Assembly (NCBI GenBank): GCA_036771375.1
Contig: DAIPHL010000011.1
Location: 1-25,152 of the forward strand
Source of the DNA: DAIPHL01 sp036771375
GTDB taxonomy: Bacteria > Synergistota > Synergistia > Synergistales > Synergistaceae
Direction: 5' to 3'
Length of the DNA stretch: 25,152 bases
Shown: positions 1 through 7,674 of the stretch, one piece after another
How the letters are laid out: the number at the start of each line of letters is the position of its first letter
Position numbering within the stretch: the first letter of the stretch is position 1
Translations under genes and position numbers: made by a program
The notes under the pieces: generated by a model
Databases searched by the model: none
Told to the model about the DNA's origin: nothing
The model's input: the letters and a program-made list of their open reading frames with translations, nothing else

Positions 1-30
1 GGTCGGCGTCTCCGCGGAGACGAGGCGCAT
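1..30 (-). CDS. 5' end of an unidentified leftward gene (partial)
   Basis: Only ten codons lie in the window: an ATG at 30 followed by MRLVSAETPT running off the left edge. The start is supported by a GGAG Shine-Dalgarno at 44-41, ten bases upstream, and by a good promoter at 103-75 whose predicted start of transcription would leave a leader of about 35-40 bases. The first codons contain a 14-base palindrome (9-22), probably coincidental. The fragment is too short to name. It is called from its expression signals, not from homology. Confidence 0.45.
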   Translation of the reverse strand, partial: MRLVSAETPT

Positions 31-74
31 TGCGATTTCACTCCAATCGGCGGGAAATCTTCCCTTGATACAAT

Positions 75-103
75 TTAATACAACCACTCGCCAAATATGT
101 CAA
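75..103 (-). promoter_or_regulatory. Sigma-70-type promoter for the leftward gene at the left edge
   Basis: On the minus strand a perfect TTGACA (103-98) is followed after exactly 17 bases by TATTAA (80-75). It is correctly placed for the ATG at 30 with its GGAG ribosome binding site. Confidence 0.55.
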
Positions 104-177
104 GCCCTTGAGGGGTTTTTATGCCGCCGTTTGATGACAATACACAATAAGGGTTACGCTCCATACGAAAATAATCG

Positions 178-354
178 TTACATTTCAAATCTTGCGTTGG
201 GCTTGCTTTGCAGTATGCTAATAGGTTTGCCCATATCCGCAGTCTGAACGAGCGAGATTGTTTGTATTGCGATCGCCCCGAGACTAAAAAGTTCAGGCGA
301 ACCATCATAAAAATCCAGCCGCCAAAGAGGATCATTCTCATCGGGACACCCCAT
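178..354 (-). CDS. Small hypothetical protein or gene remnant
   Basis: A 58-codon minus-strand frame from ATG 354 to TAA 178. Its composition looks coding (mixed acidic, aromatic and hydrophobic residues, ending KPISILQSKPNARFEM). There is no convincing ribosome binding site, and an in-frame stop lies a few codons upstream, so it may be the surviving tail of a longer decayed gene or chance. No family is recognised. The surrounding stretch 31-494 holds only this frame and the leftward promoter. Confidence 0.25.
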   Translation of the reverse strand: MGCPDENDPLWRLDFYDGSPELFSLGAIAIQTISLVQTADMGKPISILQSKPNARFEM

Positions 355-494
355 ATCCAATTGGAAACAGCTTTACGTCATTTTTAAATCGTCGAGGAAG
401 CGCGTTGCCGGGAGATGTTTGCTTCTATGCAAATCAGAGCTTCAAGTTCTGGAGAAGGGTAAGTAACGTTAAAAGAAATTTTTTCCTTTTTGGG

Positions 495-522
495 TTGACA
501 AAGCCATTTTGAATGCTATAAA
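495..522 (+). promoter_or_regulatory. Promoter of the PTS operon
   Basis: Perfect TTGACA at 495-500, 16-base spacer, TATAAA at 517-522 (TATAAAT reaches 523), about 35 bases before the EIIA start. This indicates ordinary housekeeping-sigma transcription, not the sigma-54/LevR type of control known for many mannose-class PTS operons. A GAAA-N3-TTTC dyad (475-485) just upstream of the -35 is a possible operator. Confidence 0.75.
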
Positions 523-556
523 TAAAAAAATAATTCTAGCAAGGGGGTGGTGATGT

Positions 557-958
557 GTGAAAAAAATACTGATTCTTTCTCATGGCATGTTTTGTAGGCA
601 TTTGATTGAGACGGCGGAGATGATTGTTGGAGTCATGGAAGATGCCGAAGCCTTACCTTTGTTACCAGGGGTTTCTGGCGCCGATTACGCGGGACAGCTC
701 GAGGGTCGGATTGTCGAATTTGTGGAATCCGGCTACGAAGTGATCTGTTTAGCCGATCTATTTGGCGGAACTCCATGCAACAGCGCGGCGCTATTGATGA
801 AAAAATACCCGCTTGTACTTATCAGCGGCGTGAATCTCCCCATGCTTTTGCAGGTATATATAGACAAAGAGGGTAAGGGGGTTACCGAACTCAGACAAGT
901 GGCTCTTTCTTCATTGTTTGAAGGTGGGGTGGATGTCGGGGCGAAACTGGGTTTTTAA
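557..958 (+). CDS. PTS mannose-class EIIA component
   Basis: A 133-residue cytoplasmic phosphocarrier of the mannose/fructose/sorbose PTS family. It accepts phosphate from HPr and passes it to EIIB. The N-terminal LILSHG with His9 is the family's phosphorylation site, followed by the typical ETAEMIVG helix; LADLFGGTPCNSAALLM matches the conserved DLFGGTP segment. The length fits a free-standing EIIA domain. The start is a GTG at 557; a nearby ATG at 553 is in another frame, and an AAGGGGG ribosome binding site lies at 541-547. First gene of a seven-gene collinear set, 28 bases before EIIB. Substrate cannot be read from this subunit. Confidence 0.9.
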   Translation: MKKILILSHGMFCRHLIETAEMIVGVMEDAEALPLLPGVSGADYAGQLEGRIVEFVESGYEVICLADLFGGTPCNSAALLMKKYPLVLISGVNLPMLLQVYIDKEGKGVTELRQVALSSLFEGGVDVGAKLGF

Positions 959-986
959 AATAAAAATTAAGGAAGGAGGTTTTTGC

Positions 987-1493
987 ATGGCCGTTATCAA
1001 ATTGGTGAGGGCAGATTTCAGGTTGATACATGGACAGGTGGTCACAAAATGGATACGACAGAGCGGCGTGAACCGGATATTGATCATTGATGATCTTCTA
1101 TACGGTGATGATTTTATGATGAACATTTACAGAATGTCGGCACCAACCGGTTTTCCTGTGGAGGTGCTTTCAAAAGACGAAGCTGTTAAGCAATGGAAAG
1201 ATTCACGGCTAGGTTCGGGGGCGATTTTTCTGCTGATTAGGGATGTTAAGACGATATACCAGTGCGTTGAAGAAGGGCTTTGCATTGACGAACTGCAAAT
1301 TGGCGGTCTGGGGGACGCACCCGGACGGGTAAAGGTGTACGGGCCCATCACCTTGAACGACGAGGATGCCTCCATGCTTGCCAGGCTTCAGGCGAAGGGC
1401 GTCAAAGTTGTCTTTCACCAGGTCCCGGAGGAACCGTCTGTCACATTTGACAAGATACAAGGCAAGTTCTCTTTCAAGCTCGAATCGCTTTAG
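987..1493 (+). CDS. PTS mannose-class EIIB component
   Basis: A 168-residue cytoplasmic EIIB of the mannose family, which transfers phosphate from EIIA to the incoming sugar. RADFRLIHGQVVTKW at the N-terminus corresponds to the family signature R-x-D-x-RLIHGQV, with His15 as phosphorylation site. The start is taken at ATG 987 because a near-perfect GGAAGGAGGT lies at 971-980; an earlier in-frame start at 918 would overlap EIIA and add residues not usual in the family. It follows EIIA and precedes the fused membrane subunit by 21 bases, so the whole permease is translated from one message. Confidence 0.92.
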   Translation: MAVIKLVRADFRLIHGQVVTKWIRQSGVNRILIIDDLLYGDDFMMNIYRMSAPTGFPVEVLSKDEAVKQWKDSRLGSGAIFLLIRDVKTIYQCVEEGLCIDELQIGGLGDAPGRVKVYGPITLNDEDASMLARLQAKGVKVVFHQVPEEPSVTFDKIQGKFSFKLESL

Positions 1494-1514
1494 TAAACAT
1501 AGGGGGTAGGTATA

Positions 1515-3104
1515 ATGACACTCTTTATTGCGGTTGTATGTGGTTTGCTTTACTTTGCCGGCACGAGCCGCATGGGTTATGGTCTGGGAACGGCCACAGG
1601 TTCCCCGATCGTCCTCGGTTTCATATTGGGAATGTTGTACGGTGATGTCTCCACAGGGTTGATAATTGGGGCGAATATCCAGCTTGTGTACCTCGGAATC
1701 ATAGCCACGGGGGGGAATATCCCCGCAGACCAGACGCTTGCGGGAGTCATCGCAATACCGATCGCGCTCCAACTTGGTATGGATGCCAACACCGCCGTTG
1801 GATTGGCTGTCCCATTTGGAATTTTGGGTGTCTTTTTAGATCAGATCAGAAGGACGTCGAACTCCATATGGGTTCAAAAAGCCGATAAATTGGCGGCTTC
1901 GGGCAACGACAAGCAGATTTTTCACTGTGCGTTTACATACCCCGCTATCTTTGCCTTGGTTCTTCGTTTCATACCGGTGTTCATAATAAATTTATTCGGA
2001 GCGAGCGCTGTAACCTGGGCGATGGAGGCGCTTCCTTCATGGGTTATTGGAGGTTTCAAGGTAGCCGGGGGGATTTTGCCTGCAATGGGCTTTGCCATCA
2101 TCATCATGACGATCGGAAACAAAAGGCTCATGCCCTTTTTCTTCTTGGGCTTTTTTGCCGTGGCATATCTCAAGATTAACATCATGGCGGCTGCCATATT
2201 CGGCACCTGCATTGCGCTTCTGTCATATTTTTCTCAAAAACCAGAGGACGATGTTTTTTCCGCGCAAGAGGATGCGCAACCCGGTGAGAAAACCTACAGC
2301 CTATCCAACAAGGATCTTTGGAATACCTACATGATGTGGTTTTTTTCGACGGAATTGAGCAATTCCTACGAGCGTCTTCAGGCTCTCGCTTTCTGCAACG
2401 CGCTTTCGAAGCGCCTGAAAAAACTCTACAAGAACAATTTCAAAGGATACACAGAGGCGCTGACAAGGCATCTCCAGTTTTACAATTCAGAGGGGACAAT
2501 CGGGTGCATCATTCACGGCATAGCGCTGTCGATGGAGGAACAGCGGTCGAAAGGCGAACCCGTACCAGGGGAGATGATTACGGGAATTAAGACCGGCCTT
2601 ATGGGTCCGCTCGCTGGCATAGGAGATACGTTGATCTGGGGGACCCTTAAACCAATCATACTCGGTCTCGGCTGCTCGTTCGCGCTGTCCTCGAATGCGT
2701 TGGGCGCAGTGATACCCTTCCTATATCCGATTATCATGGTGATCATTGGATATAATCTTCTCAAGATGGGATATTTGGTGGGCAAAGAATCGGTCATGCG
2801 GCTAATAAACAACGGAGCCGTGAATCAGATTATAACGGCGACGGGGGTCCTCGGTCTTTTCATGATGGGCAGTCTGTCGTCGACCTATATAAAGGTTTCC
2901 ACTCCGTTGAAATTTGCGATGGCAAACACGCAACCGATAGTCCTGCAGGAGATATTCGACCAAATTATTCCGGGATTGCTTCCTCTAGTAGCTATCTTCG
3001 CAATATACTGGTATTTTAAAAAGATAGGGCAGCGGTATAACAAGGTGGTTTTGTTCGTGCTCGTTATGTCCATGGTCGCGAGCTTCCTTGGTGTGCTCGG
3101 ATAA
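1515..3104 (+). CDS. PTS mannose-class membrane permease, EIIC and EIID fused
   Basis: A 529-residue integral membrane protein. Residues 1-240 are EIIC (multiple membrane helices, with GANIQLVYLGI and IPADQTLAG typical of the family). Residues 241-262 form a hydrophilic acidic linker. Residues 263-529 are EIID, beginning near LSNKDLWNTYMMWFF and carrying the signature GLMGPLAGIGDTLIWGT at about 362-378 and a hydrophobic C-terminal anchor. In most mannose-class systems EIIC and EIID are separate genes; here one frame runs through both with no stop or internal ribosome binding site obvious in the linker. ATG 1515 is preceded by GGGGGTAGG. The subunit order A-B-(CD) is otherwise standard. Confidence 0.92.
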   Translation: MTLFIAVVCGLLYFAGTSRMGYGLGTATGSPIVLGFILGMLYGDVSTGLIIGANIQLVYLGIIATGGNIPADQTLAGVIAIPIALQLGMDANTAVGLAVPFGILGVFLDQIRRTSNSIWVQKADKLAASGNDKQIFHCAFTYPAIFALVLRFIPVFIINLFGASAVTWAMEALPSWVIGGFKVAGGILPAMGFAIIIMTIGNKRLMPFFFLGFFAVAYLKINIMAAAIFGTCIALLSYFSQKPEDDVFSAQEDAQPGEKTYSLSNKDLWNTYMMWFFSTELSNSYERLQALAFCNALSKRLKKLYKNNFKGYTEALTRHLQFYNSEGTIGCIIHGIALSMEEQRSKGEPVPGEMITGIKTGLMGPLAGIGDTLIWGTLKPIILGLGCSFALSSNALGAVIPFLYPIIMVIIGYNLLKMGYLVGKESVMRLINNGAVNQIITATGVLGLFMMGSLSSTYIKVSTPLKFAMANTQPIVLQEIFDQIIPGLLPLVAIFAIYWYFKKIGQRYNKVVLFVLVMSMVASFLGVLG

Positions 3105-3111
3105 AAATATA

Positions 3112-4320
3112 ATGGTTGAAGCGAATAGCTCTTTGAGTCCCGTCAAACAGGCGATAAGTGATTTTATCGATGAGCGAAAGGCATCCGTTTTTGAGATAAG
3201 TCGCTGCATTCACGAAAGACCTGAGATGGCGTTCGAGGAATTTTTTGCGAGCGAATTATTGACGGATTTTCTCGCGAAAGAAGGTTTTTCACTACAAAAG
3301 GGTGTTGCTGGGCTCGGCACATCGTTCGTCGCAAAATATGGTGACGGCAAAGGACCTAAGGTCGCAATACTCGCGGAATATGACGCCCTGTCCCTTGGAC
3401 ATGCGTGCGGCCATAATATCATTGCGGCGACGGCTGTCGGGGCAGCTGCTGCAATGAAATACGCGGTGTCGCGTTTCAGCCTGTCCGGTGAGCTTTATGT
3501 GATTGGTACACCTGCTGAAGAATCCGGCGGCGGAAAGGTCGTTATGCTCGAACAGGGTGTGTTCGACGGCATCGACGCACTCTTACTGCTGCACCCGACG
3601 ACTGGCATGACGAAGGTCGCTGGCAGGTGCAAGTCATCATACCAGATAGATGTTGAATATTTTGGAGAAAAAGCCCATGCCTCCTCGCATCCGGAAGACG
3701 GTATAAACGCCACCGATTCGGCCGTAAACTGCTACGTCGGGATAGGAATGATGCGTCAGCAGCTGATGCCTGGAGTTTCCGTGATGTCGCTCATCATGGA
3801 ACCCAACCGCGACGACGGTTTTATTCCGGATCACAGCTGGGTTCGAGTCAAGATAAGGGCTTTTAGCGAGCGGGCGATAGCGGATGCTGTGAAAAAACTC
3901 AAGTGCTGCATCAAGGCCGCTGCCGATGCTGCGGGATGCTGCTTCAAACTTACGGAGAAAGCCGGTTACAAGGGAAGGGTTGTCAATAAAACGATCGGCG
4001 ACCTCTTGCATGCCAATTTGAATTTGTTGAAAGAGCCCACCATGGAAGGCTACGTTGATGACAACGGGGGAGAGGATTTCGGTAATTTGAGTCGTGTTAT
4101 TCCTGGGATGATGGTATATCCAACGCTTTATCCCGAGAAAAAACTATCCAATCATACCGAATTTTTTATGGAGCTGGCAAATTCCGATCGATCGAAACAC
4201 GTTTTGCTTTTGGGGAGCAAGGTTCTTGCGTTTACCGCCGTGGACCTGTTGTGTAGCGTCGACATCATAAAACAAGCGAAGCGAGAGCTGTCCTTGCTGA
4301 TGGAGTCTGGCGAGTCTTGA
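3112..4320 (+). CDS. M20-family metal-dependent amidohydrolase/peptidase
   Basis: About 402 residues, typical for the M20 amidohydrolase/AbgB-like group, which hydrolyses amide or acyl-amino bonds with a two-metal centre. Seen: GHACGHN at 96-102 (metal His), AEESGGGK at 135-142 (catalytic and metal Glu), LLLLHP with a His at about 161, and the lid-domain His in GEKAHASSHP at about 189. ATG 3112 begins eight bases after the EIICD stop and has no strong ribosome binding site, so translational coupling is likely; TTG 3088 or GTG 3091 are alternative starts. Its place in a PTS operon suggests that it removes an acyl or aminoacyl group from the imported, probably phosphorylated, compound. That is inference. 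Confidence 0.85.
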   Translation: MVEANSSLSPVKQAISDFIDERKASVFEISRCIHERPEMAFEEFFASELLTDFLAKEGFSLQKGVAGLGTSFVAKYGDGKGPKVAILAEYDALSLGHACGHNIIAATAVGAAAAMKYAVSRFSLSGELYVIGTPAEESGGGKVVMLEQGVFDGIDALLLLHPTTGMTKVAGRCKSSYQIDVEYFGEKAHASSHPEDGINATDSAVNCYVGIGMMRQQLMPGVSVMSLIMEPNRDDGFIPDHSWVRVKIRAFSERAIADAVKKLKCCIKAAADAAGCCFKLTEKAGYKGRVVNKTIGDLLHANLNLLKEPTMEGYVDDNGGEDFGNLSRVIPGMMVYPTLYPEKKLSNHTEFFMELANSDRSKHVLLLGSKVLAFTAVDLLCSVDIIKQAKRELSLLMESGES

Positions 4321-4326
4321 GAGCGG

Positions 4327-4974
4327 ATGAAAATGGGTAAGGGAATCCTGTTCGATCTTGACGGAACTTTGATCGATTCGGAAAGAATCAAGTCGGATAT
4401 AAGAAACGAGGTTTGTTGCGAGATGGGATTAGGGCATTGCCCCGAACTCTTCTCGTTGACAATCGGGAGGTCGTTGCCCGATTGCAAAAAAATCTATGAG
4501 AGCGCTTACGGAGAGGGGTATCCGTTCGAACGAATCAGGGCTCTGTCCCAGAGTCGGTGGCGTAAACTTGTCAGAACTGGGGGCCGGATAATGAAGGAAG
4601 GTGCTCTGGAAACATTGGCATATCTGCGTGACAAAGGCTATGCGATGGCGCTTGCAACTTCGACACGGCGGGACGAGACGGATTTTATTCTCGATATGAG
4701 CGGATTGCGCCTATATTTTTCCATTGTGATATGTGGAGACGAGGTGAAGGAGTCGAAGCCGAGCCCGGAGATCTACCTGAAGGGGATGGAGGCTCTCGGT
4801 GTCCGTCCTGAGGAATCCATCGTGGTGGAGGATTCCCTGAACGGTGTTTGTGCAGCTGATTTAGCCGGAGCGGGGACGATATTCTGGATTCCCGATATGC
4901 TTCGTTTTGACCTTGCTCCTTTTGCTCGTTGCCGTAAGATTGCCGATATGGCAGCTCTACGGAAATTACTATAA
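4327..4974 (+). CDS. HAD-superfamily hydrolase (beta-phosphoglucomutase-like)
   Basis: A 215-residue cytoplasmic HAD protein with an alpha-helical cap of the phosphoglucomutase/phosphatase subclass. FDLDGTLIDSE at 9-19 gives the nucleophile and acid/base aspartates (Asp10, Asp12); LATSTRR is motif II; the Lys in VKESKPSPEIY is motif III; VVEDSLNGV is motif IV. It starts six bases after the M20 gene and precedes the dehydrogenase by 22 bases. In this setting it could dephosphorylate a sugar phosphate, isomerise one, or remove a side product. HAD sequences alone do not fix the substrate. ATG 4333, two codons in, is an alternative start. Confidence 0.85.
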   Translation: MKMGKGILFDLDGTLIDSERIKSDIRNEVCCEMGLGHCPELFSLTIGRSLPDCKKIYESAYGEGYPFERIRALSQSRWRKLVRTGGRIMKEGALETLAYLRDKGYAMALATSTRRDETDFILDMSGLRLYFSIVICGDEVKESKPSPEIYLKGMEALGVRPEESIVVEDSLNGVCAADLAGAGTIFWIPDMLRFDLAPFARCRKIADMAALRKLL

Positions 4975-4996
4975 CGTTAATAAGGAGATTGTTCGG

Positions 4997-5902
4997 ATGC
5001 AATTGGGAATGATTGGTTTGGGCAAAATGGGTCTCGGTCTTGCTCTGAAGTTGATGGATAAAGGGCATGCCGTTGTCGGATACGACATCTCAGCTGAAAA
5101 CACGGAACGCTTCATGGCGGAGGGTGGACGGGTGGAGAACACGATTGAAGGAATTGTCTCCTCTTTTGGCGATGGCTTAAAAGCTATCTTACTCATGGTT
5201 CCTGCTGGAAAAACGATTGATGATTTGTTGCAACGCCTTGAACCTTTTCTGAAAAAAGGCGATATCGTGGTGGATTGCGGAAACTCCAATTACCACGATA
5301 CCCAAAGGCGATATTTCGAACTTTGCGATAAGGGAGTCTGTTTTCTTGATTGTGGTACGAGCGGAGGTCCGCACGGTGCTCGGCATGGTGCGTGTACTAT
5401 GATTGGTGGAGACCGCGAAGCCTTTGAAACCCTCAGACCGGTTTTTGAAGATATCTCTTTGCCGGGAGGGTGTCTATACGTCGGTCAGACGGGGAGTGGA
5501 CACTTCGTTAAGATGATTCACAATGGCATAGAATATGGAATGATGCAGTCCATCGCAGAGGGGTTCGAAATTCTTCACAGGTCGGAATACGACATAGACC
5601 TTTGTAAACTGTCGAAGTTGTGGAATAACGGTTCTGTCATACGGGGATGGTTGATGGAACTTGTTCACGCGGCGCTATCCAAGGATTCGGATCTTTCCGG
5701 TATAAGAGGTATCGTGCATTCCTCGGGAGAGTGCAAATGGACCGTTGAGACAGCGTTGGACTATGAGATCCCTGCCCCGGTCATCGCGCTTTCTTTAATG
5801 ATGAGAAACCGGTCTTTGCAGGACGACACCTTTTCCGGCAAATTGGTTGCCGCTTTGAGAAATGAATTCGGCGGGCACGATGTGGTTGCTGAGAAACACT
5901 GA
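4997..5902 (+). CDS. 6-phosphogluconate dehydrogenase, decarboxylating, short form
   Basis: About 301 residues, the short class of decarboxylating 6-phosphogluconate dehydrogenase, which makes ribulose 5-phosphate and CO2 while reducing NAD(P). Seen: Rossmann GLGKMG at 7-12; substrate loop GTSGGPHGARHGACTMIGG; catalytic segment GHFVKMIHNGIEYGMMQ, whose Lys, Asn and Glu match the family; SSGECKWTVE in the C-terminal helical part. Start ATG 4997 follows TAAGGAG; the frame is open from 4907 but the nucleotide fold begins at 4997. Last enzyme of the operon. It suggests that the PTS product is converted to 6-phosphogluconate or a close analogue. A specialised sugar-acid dehydrogenase of the same fold remains possible. 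Confidence 0.88.
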   Translation: MQLGMIGLGKMGLGLALKLMDKGHAVVGYDISAENTERFMAEGGRVENTIEGIVSSFGDGLKAILLMVPAGKTIDDLLQRLEPFLKKGDIVVDCGNSNYHDTQRRYFELCDKGVCFLDCGTSGGPHGARHGACTMIGGDREAFETLRPVFEDISLPGGCLYVGQTGSGHFVKMIHNGIEYGMMQSIAEGFEILHRSEYDIDLCKLSKLWNNGSVIRGWLMELVHAALSKDSDLSGIRGIVHSSGECKWTVETALDYEIPAPVIALSLMMRNRSLQDDTFSGKLVAALRNEFGGHDVVAEKH

Positions 5903-5997
5903 TGATAGCGGTGTCTTACACAAAAAAACGTCTTCGATGTCATTAAGATATACAAAGCACAAGAAATGCAAAAAAGTGGCGGGGAAAGCAGCTATAT

Positions 5998-6003
5998 TAT
6001 AAT
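5998..6003 (+). promoter_or_regulatory. Possible -10 element for the RpiR-type gene
   Basis: A perfect TATAAT lies in the 164-base gap before the regulator gene, but no good -35 is seen at 16-18 bases. The regulator may also be reached by read-through, since no clear terminator follows the dehydrogenase gene. Confidence 0.35.
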
Positions 6004-6066
6004 GATCGCCACGTTAAATCGGGTTTCGACCGGCCGAAGTGGATGTCATTTACAGAGGTGACGCGG

Positions 6067-6918
6067 ATGAGTATGCCGACAAATCTGAAGAGCAGGATTA
6101 TGGAGATCTATCAGGGCCTGAACAAAATGGAGAAGCTCGTTGCACAGAAGGTGCTGGAAAATCCGAAGAAGATTATCCATATGCCGATCAACGAAACGGC
6201 TGATTATTGTGGTGTCAGTGATACGACGGTTTTTCGCTTCTGCAGCAAACTCGGGTTCAAGGGGTTTCAGGATTTTAAGATCAATTTGGCTCTCGGCATT
6301 GTCTCCCCGCTCGAAAATGTTCACAATGAAGTCACGGAAAACGACGATACCTACATGATCATGAAAAAAATTCTCGGCTCGAGCACACACGCGATGGAAA
6401 GTGCGATGGAGAAGAATTCTGCCGCCAAACTCGACGAGGCGAGCGGATTTCTCCTGAGGGCAAACAAAATATGTTTTTTCGGTATGGGCGGCTCCTACGC
6501 GCTTGCAGAGGATGCTTATCATAAATTTATAAGAACCGGGATACTGTGCGACGTGTCGTCGGATTTGCACTGGCAGTATATGTACAGCGCCATGATGAAA
6601 AAGGACGATGTGGTCGTGCTCTTTTCGAACTCGGGTTCCAACAAGGATCTGATTGAGCTTACGGACTACCTCTGGGAACGGGAGATAAAAGTAATCACGA
6701 TAACCCAGAGCGATCAAACCCCGCTTGCAAAAAAATCCTCGGTTAATCTCATCTGCAGTGGTGAGGAGAGCGCAATGCGTACCGAGGCAATGGAATCCCG
6801 CTTCTCCTCTTTAATGCTAATCGATATTCTGTTCGTCATTTGCATGAAGAACAGACAGGATGTGACACTTCGGATTCTGAACCAAATCAGGGAGGGCATC
6901 GCAAACAGGAGGATATAA
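6067..6918 (+). CDS. RpiR-family transcriptional regulator (HTH plus SIS domain)
   Basis: About 283 residues. The N-terminal helix-turn-helix (roughly 38-70, INETADYCGVSDTTVFRFCS then KLGFKGFQDFK) is characteristic of RpiR/MurR proteins. The C-terminal SIS domain (about 125-255; FFGMGGSYALAEDAYHKF, LFSNSGSNKDLIEL) binds phosphorylated sugars as effectors. Start ATG 6067 is chosen because AGAGGTGA stands just upstream; ATG 6043 in the same frame is the alternative. Collinear with the PTS operon, so it most probably senses a sugar phosphate from that pathway and controls the promoter at 495-522. Activator or repressor action cannot be read from sequence. Confidence 0.88.
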   Translation: MSMPTNLKSRIMEIYQGLNKMEKLVAQKVLENPKKIIHMPINETADYCGVSDTTVFRFCSKLGFKGFQDFKINLALGIVSPLENVHNEVTENDDTYMIMKKILGSSTHAMESAMEKNSAAKLDEASGFLLRANKICFFGMGGSYALAEDAYHKFIRTGILCDVSSDLHWQYMYSAMMKKDDVVVLFSNSGSNKDLIELTDYLWEREIKVITITQSDQTPLAKKSSVNLICSGEESAMRTEAMESRFSSLMLIDILFVICMKNRQDVTLRILNQIREGIANRRI

Positions 6919-7252
6919 GGGGGATATTGTCATGTAGTATCCGCTCGCAATTCTGATCGGATCTTTCACGTACGACAGCGCGTTCGCCAAACCGACGCTG
7001 CTATAATATAGTGATTTTGAACTTTCCTCAGGCCCAGGGCGCCAGGTTTTTACGACGACTACTCGTTCTGCGACGAGGAACGAAGAAAACGGCGATGGTT
7101 AGGGGGTTATTCCTGAAAGCTATATTTACTTGCGGAGAAGAGGCAAAACTCGGGAGTGTTCTTGACAATAGCAGTCCGCTTTTGCACATGCATGAATATC
7201 TCCAACATCCATATAAGGAAGTGTTGTGTAATACATCATTATGAAGGCAAGG
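6919..7252. other. Gene-poor spacer before the riboswitch
   Basis: No gene with a usable start and ribosome binding site is seen. Just after the regulator, an AAGGGGG followed by ATG TAG and then 22 open codons to TAA (near 7003) may be the remnant of a small gene. A TTGACA at 7162-7167 lacks a well-spaced -10. No tRNA was recognised. Confidence 0.4.
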
Positions 7253-7274
7253 TTATGTTTCTCTAAAAACATAA
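7253..7274 (+). terminator. AT-rich stem-loop upstream of the riboswitch
   Basis: TTATGTTT (7253-7260), a six-base loop, AAACATAA (7267-7274), then a T-rich run (CTTTTAATTTTT, 7279-7290). It may be a weak terminator for transcripts arriving from the left, or a protein-binding dyad near the riboswitch promoter. The stem is AT-only apart from one pair, so terminator strength would be low. Confidence 0.3.
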
Positions 7275-7289
7275 AACACTTTTAATTTT

Positions 7290-7495
7290 TATAGGATCTG
7301 CGGAGTTAGGGAATCCGGTACAAGTTGGAGCAGCCTCTGCTGTTGTAATCGGGACGAAACCGCACGACGTCATTGCAAAAAACGCGAAAAGATGCGGGAG
7401 TAGGGCGAACGAGAGCCAGGAGACCGACCGGATATTCGAGCTGGTGATTATGCGAGGACGCAATGGCTTTCTTCTGTCTTGCAACCTCACGAAAC
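7290..7495 (+). ncRNA. Cobalamin (B12) riboswitch
   Basis: The conserved core is recognisable in order: AGGGAATCCGGT at 7308-7319, then ACAAG-GGAGC and the GCAGCCTCTGCTGTTGTAA hairpin region, then GGGACG. Further on is GAGCCAGGAGACC at 7413-7425, which is the B12-box signature. A 3' hairpin (GAGGacGCAA, 7454-7463, with TTGCaaCCTC, 7479-7488) fits the regulatory P13 stem. Ligand binding by this class normally lowers expression. A terminator hairpin follows at 7505, so transcription attenuation is the likely output. The nearest downstream genes are the decayed surface-protein genes from 7675. Exact ends are approximate. Confidence 0.9.
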
Positions 7496-7504
7496 GACAT
7501 CGAC

Positions 7505-7547
7505 AAAGGAGAAGCCGCGTTTTTACGCGCGCTTCTCCTTTGTTTTT
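7505..7547 (+). terminator. Intrinsic terminator, probable expression platform of the riboswitch
   Basis: AAAGGAGAAGC (7505-7515) pairs perfectly with GCTTCTCCTTT (7531-7541), with an inner GCG/CGC pairing, followed by GTTTTTT (7542-7548). It sits 17 bases after the riboswitch's 3' hairpin and 128 bases before the next start codon, the arrangement expected for a B12-controlled attenuator. Confidence 0.85.
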
Positions 7548-7674
7548 TCGATGACGAACAGTTTTTTCACATGACGTGTTTCGCGAAGGGGGTGTTTGTC
7601 GAAGATGTTGTTCTCACGGCTGTTTTCAAACTTTTCATAGAAGTTTTTTGTTCGTTAAGAAGGAGTGGGTGTTT

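Noticed and set aside
9..22. 14-base perfect palindrome GTCTCCGCGGAGAC as an operator.
   Set aside because: It lies inside the first codons of the leftward gene and downstream of its own promoter, and no second copy was noticed.
6930..7003. A short gene after the RpiR regulator (ATG TAG then 22 open codons).
   Set aside because: The stop comes at the second codon and the rest is too short to judge; it may be a remnant but is not called.
7011..7244. A 77-codon open frame in the spacer before the riboswitch.
   Set aside because: No ribosome binding site, no family-like composition, and a promoter-like TATAATATAG directly before it makes chance more likely.
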